Assembly: GCA_016199325.1 (NCBI GenBank)
Contig: JACQGW010000096.1
Coordinates: forward strand, 1 to 7,839
Direction: 5' to 3'
DNA from: Chloroflexota bacterium
GTDB lineage: Bacteria; Chloroflexota; Dehalococcoidia; JACQGW01
DNA: 7,839 bases
Below the pieces are notes generated by a model, which was given only the letters and a program-made list of their open reading frames with translations, was not told the DNA's origin and did no database searches. Below are positions 1 through 6,091 of this stretch, piece after piece. Position numbers and translations under genes: made by a program. How positions within the stretch are numbered: position 1 is the first letter of the stretch; each line of letters begins with the position of its first letter.

Positions 1-437
1 CGCTGGGGGTTGGCGTGCCCGCCGAGCTGCGAGAAGGTGCCGCCGACCGCGTTCTCGCCGACGATCGGCACCAGCTCCTTGAGCTGCCTGGGATCCAGCA
101 GCTCGGTCCGAAAGCCTCGCTGCGTGTTGAGCGCGGCCGTGGCGCGGAGAAATGCCATCTGCTCCTCGTTCACGGCAACCGCGATTCGGTCCGCCTCGAA
201 CTCGGTCGGGTAGCCGAGCAGCTCGTCCATGTGTGGCCACAGTCGCCGATTTTCCGTTGCCAGTGGGCTGTTGAGCATGGCACAGCCGCCGCCATTCCGC
301 CCGGATGCTTCCCAGCCGACGATCCCCTTCTCCAGGACGATCGTGTCCACGCCCTGCTGGGCGAGCCACCACCCGGTGCTCAGCCCCGTCACCCCGCCGC
401 CGATAATGACGACCGACGCCCCCGCGATCTCTGCCAT
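1..437 (-). CDS. FAD-dependent amine oxidoreductase (DAO family), N-terminal part, runs off the left edge
   Basis: The reading frame starts at ATG 437-435 and stays open to base 1, giving the first 145 residues. A strong ribosome-binding site (GGGGGAG) sits 4 nt before the ATG. Residues 9-18 carry the dinucleotide-binding motif VVIIGGGVTG (G13, G15, G18), followed by an acidic strand end at E36 (TIVLEKG), which would bind the FAD ribose. Residues 45-50 are SGRNGG, the motif typical of the DAO family and especially of PuuB-like and related amine oxidases; a later GGHANPQ matches the family's substrate/FAD region. The family oxidises secondary or tertiary amines and N-methyl amino acids with O2 or an electron carrier. 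It lies 146 nt downstream of the MttB-family gene on the same strand, so co-transcription is plausible. The exact substrate cannot be read from this fragment. Family assignment is firm; a role in oxidising a demethylated amine is inference. Confidence 0.9.
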   Translation of the reverse strand, partial: MAEIAGASVVIIGGGVTGLSTGWWLAQQGVDTIVLEKGIVGWEASGRNGGGCAMLNSPLATENRRLWPHMDELLGYPTEFEADRIAVAVNEEQMAFLRATAALNTQRGFRTELLDPRQLKELVPIVGENAVGGTFSQLGGHANPQ

Positions 438-583
438 TGTGCTCCCCCGCCTTCCTGGCGTCCACCGCCAGCGCTGCCTCCATCGCCTTCACGGCCAACT
501 TCGGTAGGATTTGGGATTTCTGGTTCGGGGAAAGTCAACGCAGTCCCAAACCCCAAACCCCGTCCACGGTTTCGTTGGGGTTT
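438..583 (-). other. Intercistronic gap with a small hairpin next to the MttB-like stop codon
   Basis: This gap holds no supported gene. Next to the TAG stop (584-586) there is a perfect 7-bp inverted repeat, AAACCCC at 555-561 with GGGGTTT at 577-583, and a 15-nt loop. A second tandem AAACCCC at 548-554 could pair instead. On the minus strand the hairpin begins immediately after the stop. No T-run follows it, so it is at best a weak terminator or an RNA-protecting structure rather than a classical intrinsic terminator. The right part of the gap (438-450) contains the Shine-Dalgarno of the oxidoreductase gene. Confidence 0.5.
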
Positions 584-2044
584 CTACACCGCGACCGCGT
601 CTCGCGCGGCGATCTCCTGGCTGCGCGCCGCGATCAGGCGCTGGACCTCCCGCTCGGCGGCGGGGTCGAGGGGCGGCGCCTCGTGCTTCGCCAGCAGCTC
701 GTTCCATCTGTCGTAGGCGCGCTCCGCCGCCGTCTTCGAGCCCCGCTTCACCCACTCGTCCCACGTGTTCCGATCGGCGACCTGCGGCTCCCACAGCCAC
801 TCCCGGAAGTGCTTGAAGGTGTGCTCGTGCGTGATGTACTGCCCGAACGGGCCGATCTCCTTGATGACGTCGAAGGCGAGCGTCTCCGGCGTGATCTCGA
901 TCTGCCGGCTGATCAGCCCCTTGACCAGCCCCACGATGTCGGCGTCGGCCACCATCGATTCGTAGTCGGCGACGAGAGCGCCGTCGAGCCAGCCCACCGC
1001 ATGGATCAGGTGGTTGGCGCCGGAGAGAATGCAGGTCATCATGCTGAGCATCTTCTCCCAGCCAGCCTGGAAGTCCTCCACCTTGCTGCTGCTGGTGCAG
1101 GCGGAGGAGCGGATCGGCAGCCCCCAGCGCCGAGCGGCCTGCGCGCTGATGATGCTGGCGCGCAGCCGTCCGTGATCGCCGCCGCCGCCGAAGCCGGTCT
1201 TCATGTTGCCCGGCCCGCCACGGCCGGCGAAGAGGACCGGCGCGCCCGGTCGGGCCGCCTGGGCCAGCACGATGCCCGAGAGCGCCTCGGCGAACCCCAG
1301 CGTCATCGCCCCCGCGTACGTGACGGGGCCGGTGAACCCGCCCATGGGCCCGCAGGCGAAGATCAACGCCTGGTTGCGCCGGGCGTAGGCGATGATCGAG
1401 TGGCACATCCGGTCGTCCCAGGCCAGCGGCGAGATGCCGTTCATGATGGTGCAGAAGACCGGGAAATCCACGTGGGTGTTGAAGACGATGTCGGCGACGG
1501 CCATCGAATCCTCGGGGCCCCGATCCCAGGTGCTCCCGCCCAGCGCCCGGTCGCAGTACTTGAAGGCGTTGTAGACCCGCTGAAGCGACCGGGCGTCGAT
1601 CTCGACGTCCTGCGGCTCGAGAATGAGCGAGTCGACCACGTCGATGTCCGGCAGCATGTGGGCGATCTTGACGAGGTTGGTGAAGTCGGCCAGGTTCCCG
1701 TTCCGCCGCCCTCGTTTGATGTCCTGCACGAACGGGGAACCGACCAGCGTGGTGAAGGTGACGTAGTCGGCGCCGATCTGGACCGTCCTGGCCGGATTGC
1801 GGGCGTGCAGCGTGAAGGGGTTCGGACACTGGCCGATGGCGCGCTCGACAGTGGCCCGGTCCATCTTCACCAGTTGCCTGTCCCGGTCGACCTGCGTACC
1901 CGGCAGGGCTTCGAGGAGGTCCAGCGCCTCGGGAAGCGTGAACACGTGGCCGATCTCTTCGAGGATCCGATAGGTCTGATCGATGAGGAGGTCGAGCTGC
2001 TGGTCGTCGATGACGTCGATCCGTGGAAGCGTGTTTCGCAGCAC
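584..2044 (-). CDS. MttB-superfamily (trimethylamine methyltransferase family) protein, non-pyrrolysine
   Basis: The product is 486 aa, the usual full length for this family. The start is GTG 2044-2042, supported by AAGGAG 7 nt upstream. Recognisable family blocks are the N-terminal helix (LDLLIDQTYRILEEIG, 17-32), the barrel segment around 231-262 (CGPMGGFTGPVTYAGA then EALSGIVLAQ), the KVEDFQAGWEK block at 321-331 and the C-terminal HEHTFKHF at 406-413. MttB itself moves a methyl group from trimethylamine to a corrinoid protein using pyrrolysine. Non-pyrrolysine relatives include glycine betaine, proline betaine and carnitine demethylases, but most are uncharacterised. There is no in-frame TAG before the terminal one, so this member lacks pyrrolysine. 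No corrinoid-protein gene is nearby, so methyltransferase activity is not assured. The gene lies between the substrate-binding protein and the flavin oxidoreductase on one strand. It is only distantly similar to the second copy at 6296-7723, so they are not a recent duplication. Confidence 0.9.
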   Translation of the reverse strand: MLRNTLPRIDVIDDQQLDLLIDQTYRILEEIGHVFTLPEALDLLEALPGTQVDRDRQLVKMDRATVERAIGQCPNPFTLHARNPARTVQIGADYVTFTTLVGSPFVQDIKRGRRNGNLADFTNLVKIAHMLPDIDVVDSLILEPQDVEIDARSLQRVYNAFKYCDRALGGSTWDRGPEDSMAVADIVFNTHVDFPVFCTIMNGISPLAWDDRMCHSIIAYARRNQALIFACGPMGGFTGPVTYAGAMTLGFAEALSGIVLAQAARPGAPVLFAGRGGPGNMKTGFGGGGDHGRLRASIISAQAARRWGLPIRSSACTSSSKVEDFQAGWEKMLSMMTCILSGANHLIHAVGWLDGALVADYESMVADADIVGLVKGLISRQIEITPETLAFDVIKEIGPFGQYITHEHTFKHFREWLWEPQVADRNTWDEWVKRGSKTAAERAYDRWNELLAKHEAPPLDPAAEREVQRLIAARSQEIAARDAVAV

Positions 2045-2084
2045 CGTGGAGCTCCTTTTCTCAAGTTAGTGGCGAAGGTTCAGG

Positions 2085-2119
2085 GTTCAAGGTTGGGGAA
2101 CGAACCTCGAACCTTGAAC
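2085..2119 (-). other. Leader hairpin upstream of the MttB-like gene
   Basis: GTTCAAGGTT (2085-2094) and AACCTTGAAC (2110-2119) form a perfect 10-bp inverted repeat with a 15-nt loop, about 40 nt upstream of the GTG start at 2044. Shorter overlapping copies of GGTTC/GAACC nearby allow alternative pairings. It could be a leader RNA structure or simply a local repeat. No T-run follows it, and it does not cover the ribosome-binding site. Confidence 0.45.
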
Positions 2120-2120
2120 G

Positions 2121-2304
2121 CGCTAGTGGAGCATCCGGCAAGTCACTCGTAGATCCGGACGCTGCCCACCTGTCATGCCGAGCCGCAGCGAAGCATCTCC
2201 CGGACGCCGCTCGTTCAAGCCGGGGAGACGCTTCGCTGCGGCTCAGCATGACGAAGGACAGGCCAGCCAATCTCCGATAGACTCGCTGGATGCTCCAGCT
2301 AGCG
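2121..2304. repeat. Nested palindromic element, copy A (MITE/BIME-like)
   Basis: The outer inverted repeats are 2121-2143 (CGCTAGTGGAGCATCC at its start) and 2281-2304; the reverse complement of the right arm matches the left apart from one extra base and two substitutions. Inside are spacers of about 28 nt and an inner hairpin: arms 2172-2201 and 2223-2252 (30 nt each, two non-Watson-Crick positions) around a 21-nt loop. The architecture and the core GCAGCGAAGCATCTCCC are shared with copy B at 6092-6277. The element fills the gap between the substrate-binding protein gene and the MttB-like gene. Its right end overlaps the TAG stop of the former (2301-2299), and its left end lies 76 nt before the GTG of the latter. 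No transposase gene is present. In a leftward transcript it would form a long hairpin between two cistrons, which could stabilise the upstream message or damp downstream expression (inference by analogy with REP elements). Confidence 0.85.
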
Positions 2305-4065
2305 ATCCAGCCAGGCCTTGTACAACTGCGCGCCGCTGTAGGCGCTCACGATGTAGTTCTTGAGCCGCTTGGACGTGGCGTTCAGGTAGACGAGATTGAA
2401 CCGATTGGCGATCGGGCCGTGATCCGCAATATACTTGAGCAGCGGCCCGGTGATCTTCTTCCGCTTCTCCAGATCCACTGTACCGGATGCTTCGACGAGC
2501 ATCTTGTTCCACTCCTCGTCGCACCAGTACGTCTCGCTCCAAGCACTGCCGCAACCGTACGCCAGGGCCATGTTCATCGTCGCCAGCGGCCGATGCCCCC
2601 AGCCCGTCAGCGCGAAGTCGTACTCCCGCCACTTGTCCCAGAACTGGGCCGATGGCACCGGCGCCAGCTTGACCCGGATGCCGGCTTCCTCGACGTGCTG
2701 CTTGAGGACGGTCGAGGCGAGCGCCTCATAGTTCGGGTCGGCCTTGTACACCAGCGCCACGTCGACGCCGTTGGGGTATCCGGCCTCCGCCAGCAACTGC
2801 TTGGCCATCGCGATGTCCCGCTTGCGCGTCCCCGGACTCACGAAGTCCGGCTGCGACTCGTTCGCGTGGCAGTCGAACCCCTCGGTCCCCAGCGGGTACG
2901 CCCGCTTGATCATGTCCTGCGTGTCGATGGAGAGCTTCAACGCGCTCCGAACCCGCTCGTCGTCCCACGGCTTCTTGTCCACCCGCATCCGGAAGAGGGA
3001 CGTCTGGGCGCTGGGCGTCCGATGGACGATGGCGCCCACCTTCTCCAGCGCCGAGACCGTCTGCGGCTGCACGGCTGAAACGGCGTGATCGACCTGGCCG
3101 ACGGCGAAGGCCGCCACCGTCGTCGCCGCTTCTTCGCCATGGTCCGTGTACACGATCTCGTCGACGTACGGCAGCGCCCTGCCGTCGGCGCCGTTCTGCC
3201 AGTAGCCGTCGATCCGCTTCACCTTTGCCCGCTCGCCCACGATGAACTCCGTCAGCTCGAACGGCCCGGTGCCCCAGGGCTTCGCCGTCCATTCGCCACC
3301 TTCGAACTCCCGTGGCATGATCAGCGCCGGGTAGAGGCGAACGTGGTGGGGCACGCCGACTTCCCCTCGGTCCAGATGCAGCTTGACCGTGTACTTGTCG
3401 ACCTTCTCGATGCCCGTCGGCTTGAGATAGTTGATCAAGGCAGCCATCCCGCCGCCCGTCTCCTTGTTGACCCAGCGCTTCAGGTTCCAGATGACGTCGT
3501 CGGCGTCGAGCTCGCGCGGCTTCGGCATCCCGTGGATGTTGATGCCTTTGCGGACGTAGAGGGTCCACGTCTTGGCATCTTCAGTGGTCTCGAACTTCTC
3601 CAGCAGGTGAGGCCTGGCAACGCCCTTGTCGTCGACCTCGGTCAGGTACTCGGAGACGTCTCTGGCGATCTCGGAGCCCCACTGGAACGTCGGCGGATCG
3701 GGCAGCCGCCTGACCCGCCAGGAAACGAAGATCGTGCCGCCGCGTTTGACGCCACCGGCGGCTGCTTGCGGGACAGGCGTCGGCACGGCGGTCGCCGCGG
3801 CCGGAGCCGCCGCTTGCGCCGCCGTTGGAGCGGCCGTCGGCAGCGCGAAGATGGGGGGCGTCGGCACCGCCGTCGGTTTCGTGGGGGTCGCCGGGAGCGA
3901 AACGGTCGGCTGCGGCGCGGCCGCCTGCTGCTGCGCGCAGGCGGCCAGGAACGCCGTGGCCGCGCTGAGGGACAGGCCCAGCATCGTCGCGTTCTGGACG
4001 AACTCCCGCCGGGTCACCCTGCCCTGTCGATAGAGCTCCTTCAGCTCCGGGATGTAGGGATGCAC
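2299..4065 (-). CDS. ABC-transporter substrate-binding lipoprotein, family 5 (DppA/OppA-like), Tat signal
   Basis: The best start is GTG 4065-4063, preceded by AAGGAGG with 5-nt spacing, giving 588 aa; a TTG at 4080 would add five residues but has no good ribosome-binding site. Residues 18-23 (TRREFV) are a twin-arginine signal, followed by a hydrophobic stretch and the lipobox LAAC with C43 as the lipidated cysteine, so the protein is exported folded and anchored in a membrane. A linker of about 60 residues rich in Pro, Thr and Ala follows. The mature domain shows SBP_bac_5 blocks: TWTLYVRKGINIHGMP (166-181), GTGPFELTEF (265-274) and AKQLLAEAGYPNG (421-433). The family captures peptides, opines, nickel complexes or other small solutes for an ABC permease. 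No permease or ATPase genes lie in the window, so it may work with a transporter encoded elsewhere. The last two codons, CGC TAG, coincide with the end of palindromic element A. Confidence 0.93.
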   Translation of the reverse strand: MHPYIPELKELYRQGRVTRREFVQNATMLGLSLSAATAFLAACAQQQAAAPQPTVSLPATPTKPTAVPTPPIFALPTAAPTAAQAAAPAAATAVPTPVPQAAAGGVKRGGTIFVSWRVRRLPDPPTFQWGSEIARDVSEYLTEVDDKGVARPHLLEKFETTEDAKTWTLYVRKGINIHGMPKPRELDADDVIWNLKRWVNKETGGGMAALINYLKPTGIEKVDKYTVKLHLDRGEVGVPHHVRLYPALIMPREFEGGEWTAKPWGTGPFELTEFIVGERAKVKRIDGYWQNGADGRALPYVDEIVYTDHGEEAATTVAAFAVGQVDHAVSAVQPQTVSALEKVGAIVHRTPSAQTSLFRMRVDKKPWDDERVRSALKLSIDTQDMIKRAYPLGTEGFDCHANESQPDFVSPGTRKRDIAMAKQLLAEAGYPNGVDVALVYKADPNYEALASTVLKQHVEEAGIRVKLAPVPSAQFWDKWREYDFALTGWGHRPLATMNMALAYGCGSAWSETYWCDEEWNKMLVEASGTVDLEKRKKITGPLLKYIADHGPIANRFNLVYLNATSKRLKNYIVSAYSGAQLYKAWLDR

Positions 4066-4092
4066 GTCTTCCTCCTTCAAGTTCCCAATTCG

Positions 4093-4260
4093 TTAGTCGC
4101 GCGGGACCCGTGGCTGCGCAGCGATCGGCTTGCCCGAGCGGTAGAGGCCGGCGTAGTCCTTGACCTTCTCTTCGTTCAGGGTCACGCCCAGGCCCGGCCC
4201 CTGCGGCACCGGCACCGTGCCCTTTGGTCCTGGGGACTGGAATTCATTGGTAGCCCATGC
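4093..4260 (-). pseudogene. C-terminal remnant of an enolase-superfamily (mandelate racemase/muconate lactonizing type) gene
   Basis: Reading leftward from about 4260 to the TAA at 4095-4093 gives about 55 residues: WATNEFQSPGPKG, then VPVPQGPGLGVTLNEEKV, then KDYAGLYRSG and a short tail. The block [V/I]PxGPGLGVxLNEEKV is the typical C-terminal end of mandelate racemase/muconate lactonizing enzyme-like proteins. The frame closes upstream with a TGA at 4284-4282, has no ATG and lacks the catalytic barrel and metal ligands, so most of the gene (about 300 residues or more) is missing. The break falls at or near the palindrome at 4255-4273 and the start of the divergent regulatory region. The remnant ends 27 nt before the GTG of the substrate-binding protein, suggesting the intact gene once headed that operon. 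Family assignment rests on one C-terminal motif, so confidence is moderate. Confidence 0.7.
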
Positions 4261-4273
4261 TAAACTAGCATGG
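4255..4273. promoter_or_regulatory. Candidate operator: 19-bp palindrome overlapping the leftward -10 box
   Basis: CCATGCTA (4255-4262) and TAGCATGG (4266-4273) form a perfect 8-bp inverted repeat around AAC. Allowing a one-base bulge, the arms extend to AGCC...GGCT. It covers the -10 box of the leftward promoter and lies 45 nt before the ATG of the XRE-type regulator, the usual place for an autoregulatory operator controlling a divergent pair. A second, weaker inverted repeat (CAATA-N8-TATTG, 4283-4300) overlaps the -35 box. Binding by the regulator is inference. Confidence 0.55.
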
Positions 4274-4285
4274 CTGCAATGTCAA
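4257..4285 (-). promoter_or_regulatory. Leftward sigma70-like promoter for the minus-strand genes
   Basis: On the minus strand there is a perfect -35 box TTGACA (4285-4280), a 17-nt spacer and a -10 box TAGCAT (4262-4257, 4 of 6 consensus bases). The predicted transcript would start near 4250 and run through the enolase-superfamily remnant into the substrate-binding protein gene. Part of the -10 box lies in the remnant's open frame. Confidence 0.6.
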
Positions 4286-4318
4286 TAGTTTGGTTTATTG
4301 GAAAGCGAGAAGATCGGT

Positions 4319-6013
4319 ATGGGACGACGAGAGAAGCGGGTTTCGGCGGATGGGACGCCGGGGGGCAAGCTGGGCGCGGCCATGCGGCTGGCACGCCACG
4401 AGAACGGGATCTCGCTCAGCAAGCTCGCCCAACGCCTCAGCTACACGCGAGGCTATCTGTCGGCTATCGAGACGGGAGTAGAGTGGCCGTCCCGCGAACT
4501 GGTAGAGGCCTATGAACGCGAGCTGGGAGTCCTCCCAGGGCAGTTGACGCAGCTCGCCGACAGCCTGGCGCCGGCGCGACGCCAGAGCAGCAGCGCCGAG
4601 CGCACCAGGGAGGCCGTCGGCGATCTGCTCGCGTATGCGCGTCAGGGCGTCGGGCGGGCGCCGGAGCTAGAGGAGAGCAACGGCCAGCCTGCGCAGCTCA
4701 GGACGCTACCTGCGCTCGCTCAGCAGAGGGTGCTCCCCAATCTCGAAGAAGCCTTGCAGCTTGCGACGGAGCTGGTTCAAGACCTGGCCCGGGCTCCGGC
4801 GCCGCCCGGCCAGACCATCGTCTTCACCTCCACCGGGGGGAGCGACGCATTCAGCCCCATTCCGGCACTGGCGAGCCAGTGGCGGCAGACCTTGCGCACG
4901 GCGCTCGCGCAAGGCTGGGGAGTCGTCCACCTGTTCCGGTTCGACAGAGACCGCGACACGCACTTCGACCTGGTGGCCGAAGTGCTCGGCCTCGTCGGCT
5001 TTGCCGGACACTATCAGCCCTACTGGTTGCCGCAGCCTGTTGGCGCCGCGGTCCCGTACGATCTGCTGATCGTGCCCGGGAAGGGAGCGATGCTGTTTCT
5101 CGCCACCCGACAGAAAGACCACGCCGACGCCGCGTGTTTCTTTCCGGACAATCCCGATTTGCTGGCGTTCCTGCGCAACCACGTCGAGATGCTGCGCTCC
5201 CACGCAACGCCGTTCCTCAACGTCTATCGGTGCCCCGCCTATTCGCAGCGCATGCCCCATCTCTTCCCGGACGTGATCCGCTTCGACTACGCGATCACGC
5301 GAGCGGAGCTCGAGCCGGGGGATGGGTTTCTGGTCAAAGATGGGCTGAACAATCTCCTGCTCCCGATCACGATCTTGCAGGAGCGGGTCAGCCAGGTCAG
5401 CAAAGCCAGAGGCGAGGAGCAGAACGTCTGGATCCATACGCTGGTCGAGAACAGGCTCCGCCGTGTCGCGGTTTTCCATGACCACGTCAGGACGTGGCGC
5501 TTTCGTGAGATCTGCACGAAGCGTGCGATCGAGAAACTCGTGACGTCGGGCTCGCTTCTGGATCATGGCTGGCTACAGCCACCGCCTGCGGCACAGCGCG
5601 GTATGGAAGGCGCCGACGAGCCTCCTGTGCTCCTTACGCCCAAACAGCGGGCTGACTATCTCCAGGCAGTGGCCGACTTCCTGAAAGCCTATCCCAACTA
5701 TGAGATCGGGTTGCTCGACGATCCCGTGGCAGGCGCCGTCGTCGAGACCGCCTGGGCCATCAGGGGGCAGGGGGATGCCGGGATGTTGTTCCTGAAGACC
5801 TGGTATCTCGAAGGCGATGAGCGGGTCGAGATCAACCTGGAGATCACGCATGCCGCGGTCGTCCAAGCCTTCCGGGCGTACTTCCTGGACCTGTGGGAAA
5901 GCCTGCCGGGGCTGAACCAGGACAAGAACGAGGTGATCGCCTGGTTGGAGGCCCAGATCGCCCAGATTCCTGAGATCTCCTCTCCGACGCCGGCAGTGTC
6001 CGCCGCGAGGTAA
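4319..6013 (+). CDS. XRE-family DNA-binding regulator with a large unassigned C-terminal region
   Basis: The start chosen is ATG 4319 (564 aa), with the GAGAAG-type sequence 6 nt upstream; the frame extends to TTG 4298, which has no ribosome-binding site. Residues 18-75 form a Cro/C1-type helix-turn-helix: LSKLAQRL (33-40), then the recognition segment TRGYLSAIETG (43-53). The following ~480 residues match no domain I can name with certainty. Residues ~165-300 (GWGVVHLFRFDRD, then VPYDLLIVPGKGAMLFLA, then FLRNHVEML) resemble the fold pattern of phospholipase-D-like sensor domains seen in some regulators, without an HKD motif. The C-terminus (QAFRAYFLDLWESLPGLNQDKNEVIAWLEAQI, quoted in part) looks helical. 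The length suggests a ligand-sensing regulator rather than a phage repressor. It is divergent from the transport gene and upstream of the second MttB-like gene, so control of the locus is likely. There are no transmembrane segments. Confidence 0.85.
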   Translation: MGRREKRVSADGTPGGKLGAAMRLARHENGISLSKLAQRLSYTRGYLSAIETGVEWPSRELVEAYERELGVLPGQLTQLADSLAPARRQSSSAERTREAVGDLLAYARQGVGRAPELEESNGQPAQLRTLPALAQQRVLPNLEEALQLATELVQDLARAPAPPGQTIVFTSTGGSDAFSPIPALASQWRQTLRTALAQGWGVVHLFRFDRDRDTHFDLVAEVLGLVGFAGHYQPYWLPQPVGAAVPYDLLIVPGKGAMLFLATRQKDHADAACFFPDNPDLLAFLRNHVEMLRSHATPFLNVYRCPAYSQRMPHLFPDVIRFDYAITRAELEPGDGFLVKDGLNNLLLPITILQERVSQVSKARGEEQNVWIHTLVENRLRRVAVFHDHVRTWRFREICTKRAIEKLVTSGSLLDHGWLQPPPAAQRGMEGADEPPVLLTPKQRADYLQAVADFLKAYPNYEIGLLDDPVAGAVVETAWAIRGQGDAGMLFLKTWYLEGDERVEINLEITHAAVVQAFRAYFLDLWESLPGLNQDKNEVIAWLEAQIAQIPEISSPTPAVSAAR

Positions 6014-6040
6014 GCTGGCCTTCTCGACGGTTGGTGCATC

Positions 6041-6049
6041 TGCTATGAT
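6041..6049 (+). promoter_or_regulatory. Extended -10 promoter candidate for the second MttB-like gene
   Basis: TGC-TATGAT combines an extended -10 TGn motif (6041-6043) with a -10 hexamer (6044-6049) matching the consensus at five of six positions. No good -35 box is seen 16-18 nt upstream, as is usual for extended -10 promoters. It lies 28 nt after the regulator's stop codon. Transcription from it would place palindromic element B in the 5' untranslated leader. Confidence 0.45.
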
Positions 6050-6091
6050 GGGTGCGCGTCAGGACCGTTACGCTTGATGGCCAGCATCCTT

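Noticed and set aside
584..2044. Pyrrolysine-containing trimethylamine methyltransferase (true MttB)
   Set aside because: No in-frame TAG occurs inside either MttB-family gene; both read through at full family length without an amber codon.
437..2152. Plus-strand open frame of 571 codons opposite the MttB-like gene
   Set aside because: It is antisense to a gene with clear family motifs, has a low-complexity Arg/Val/Asp/Gly-rich product with no recognisable domain, and spans several unrelated regions; typical of high-GC shadow frames.
2061..2270. Short frames translating the palindromes (products containing SEASPRL and RCFAAAQHD)
   Set aside because: They read through the hairpin arms of the repeats; similarity between copies A and B comes from the DNA repeat, not from a protein family.
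2121..2304. CRISPR array or insertion sequence
   Set aside because: Only one unit per site, no repeat-spacer periodicity, no cas genes and no transposase coding region; a non-autonomous palindromic element fits better.
3085..4263. Plus-strand open frame of 392 codons opposite the substrate-binding protein
   Set aside because: Antisense to a well-supported lipoprotein gene, no ribosome-binding site, Arg-rich low-complexity product.
4706..5566. Minus-strand open frame of 286 codons opposite the XRE regulator
   Set aside because: Shadow frame without family motifs; the opposite strand has a convincing helix-turn-helix protein.
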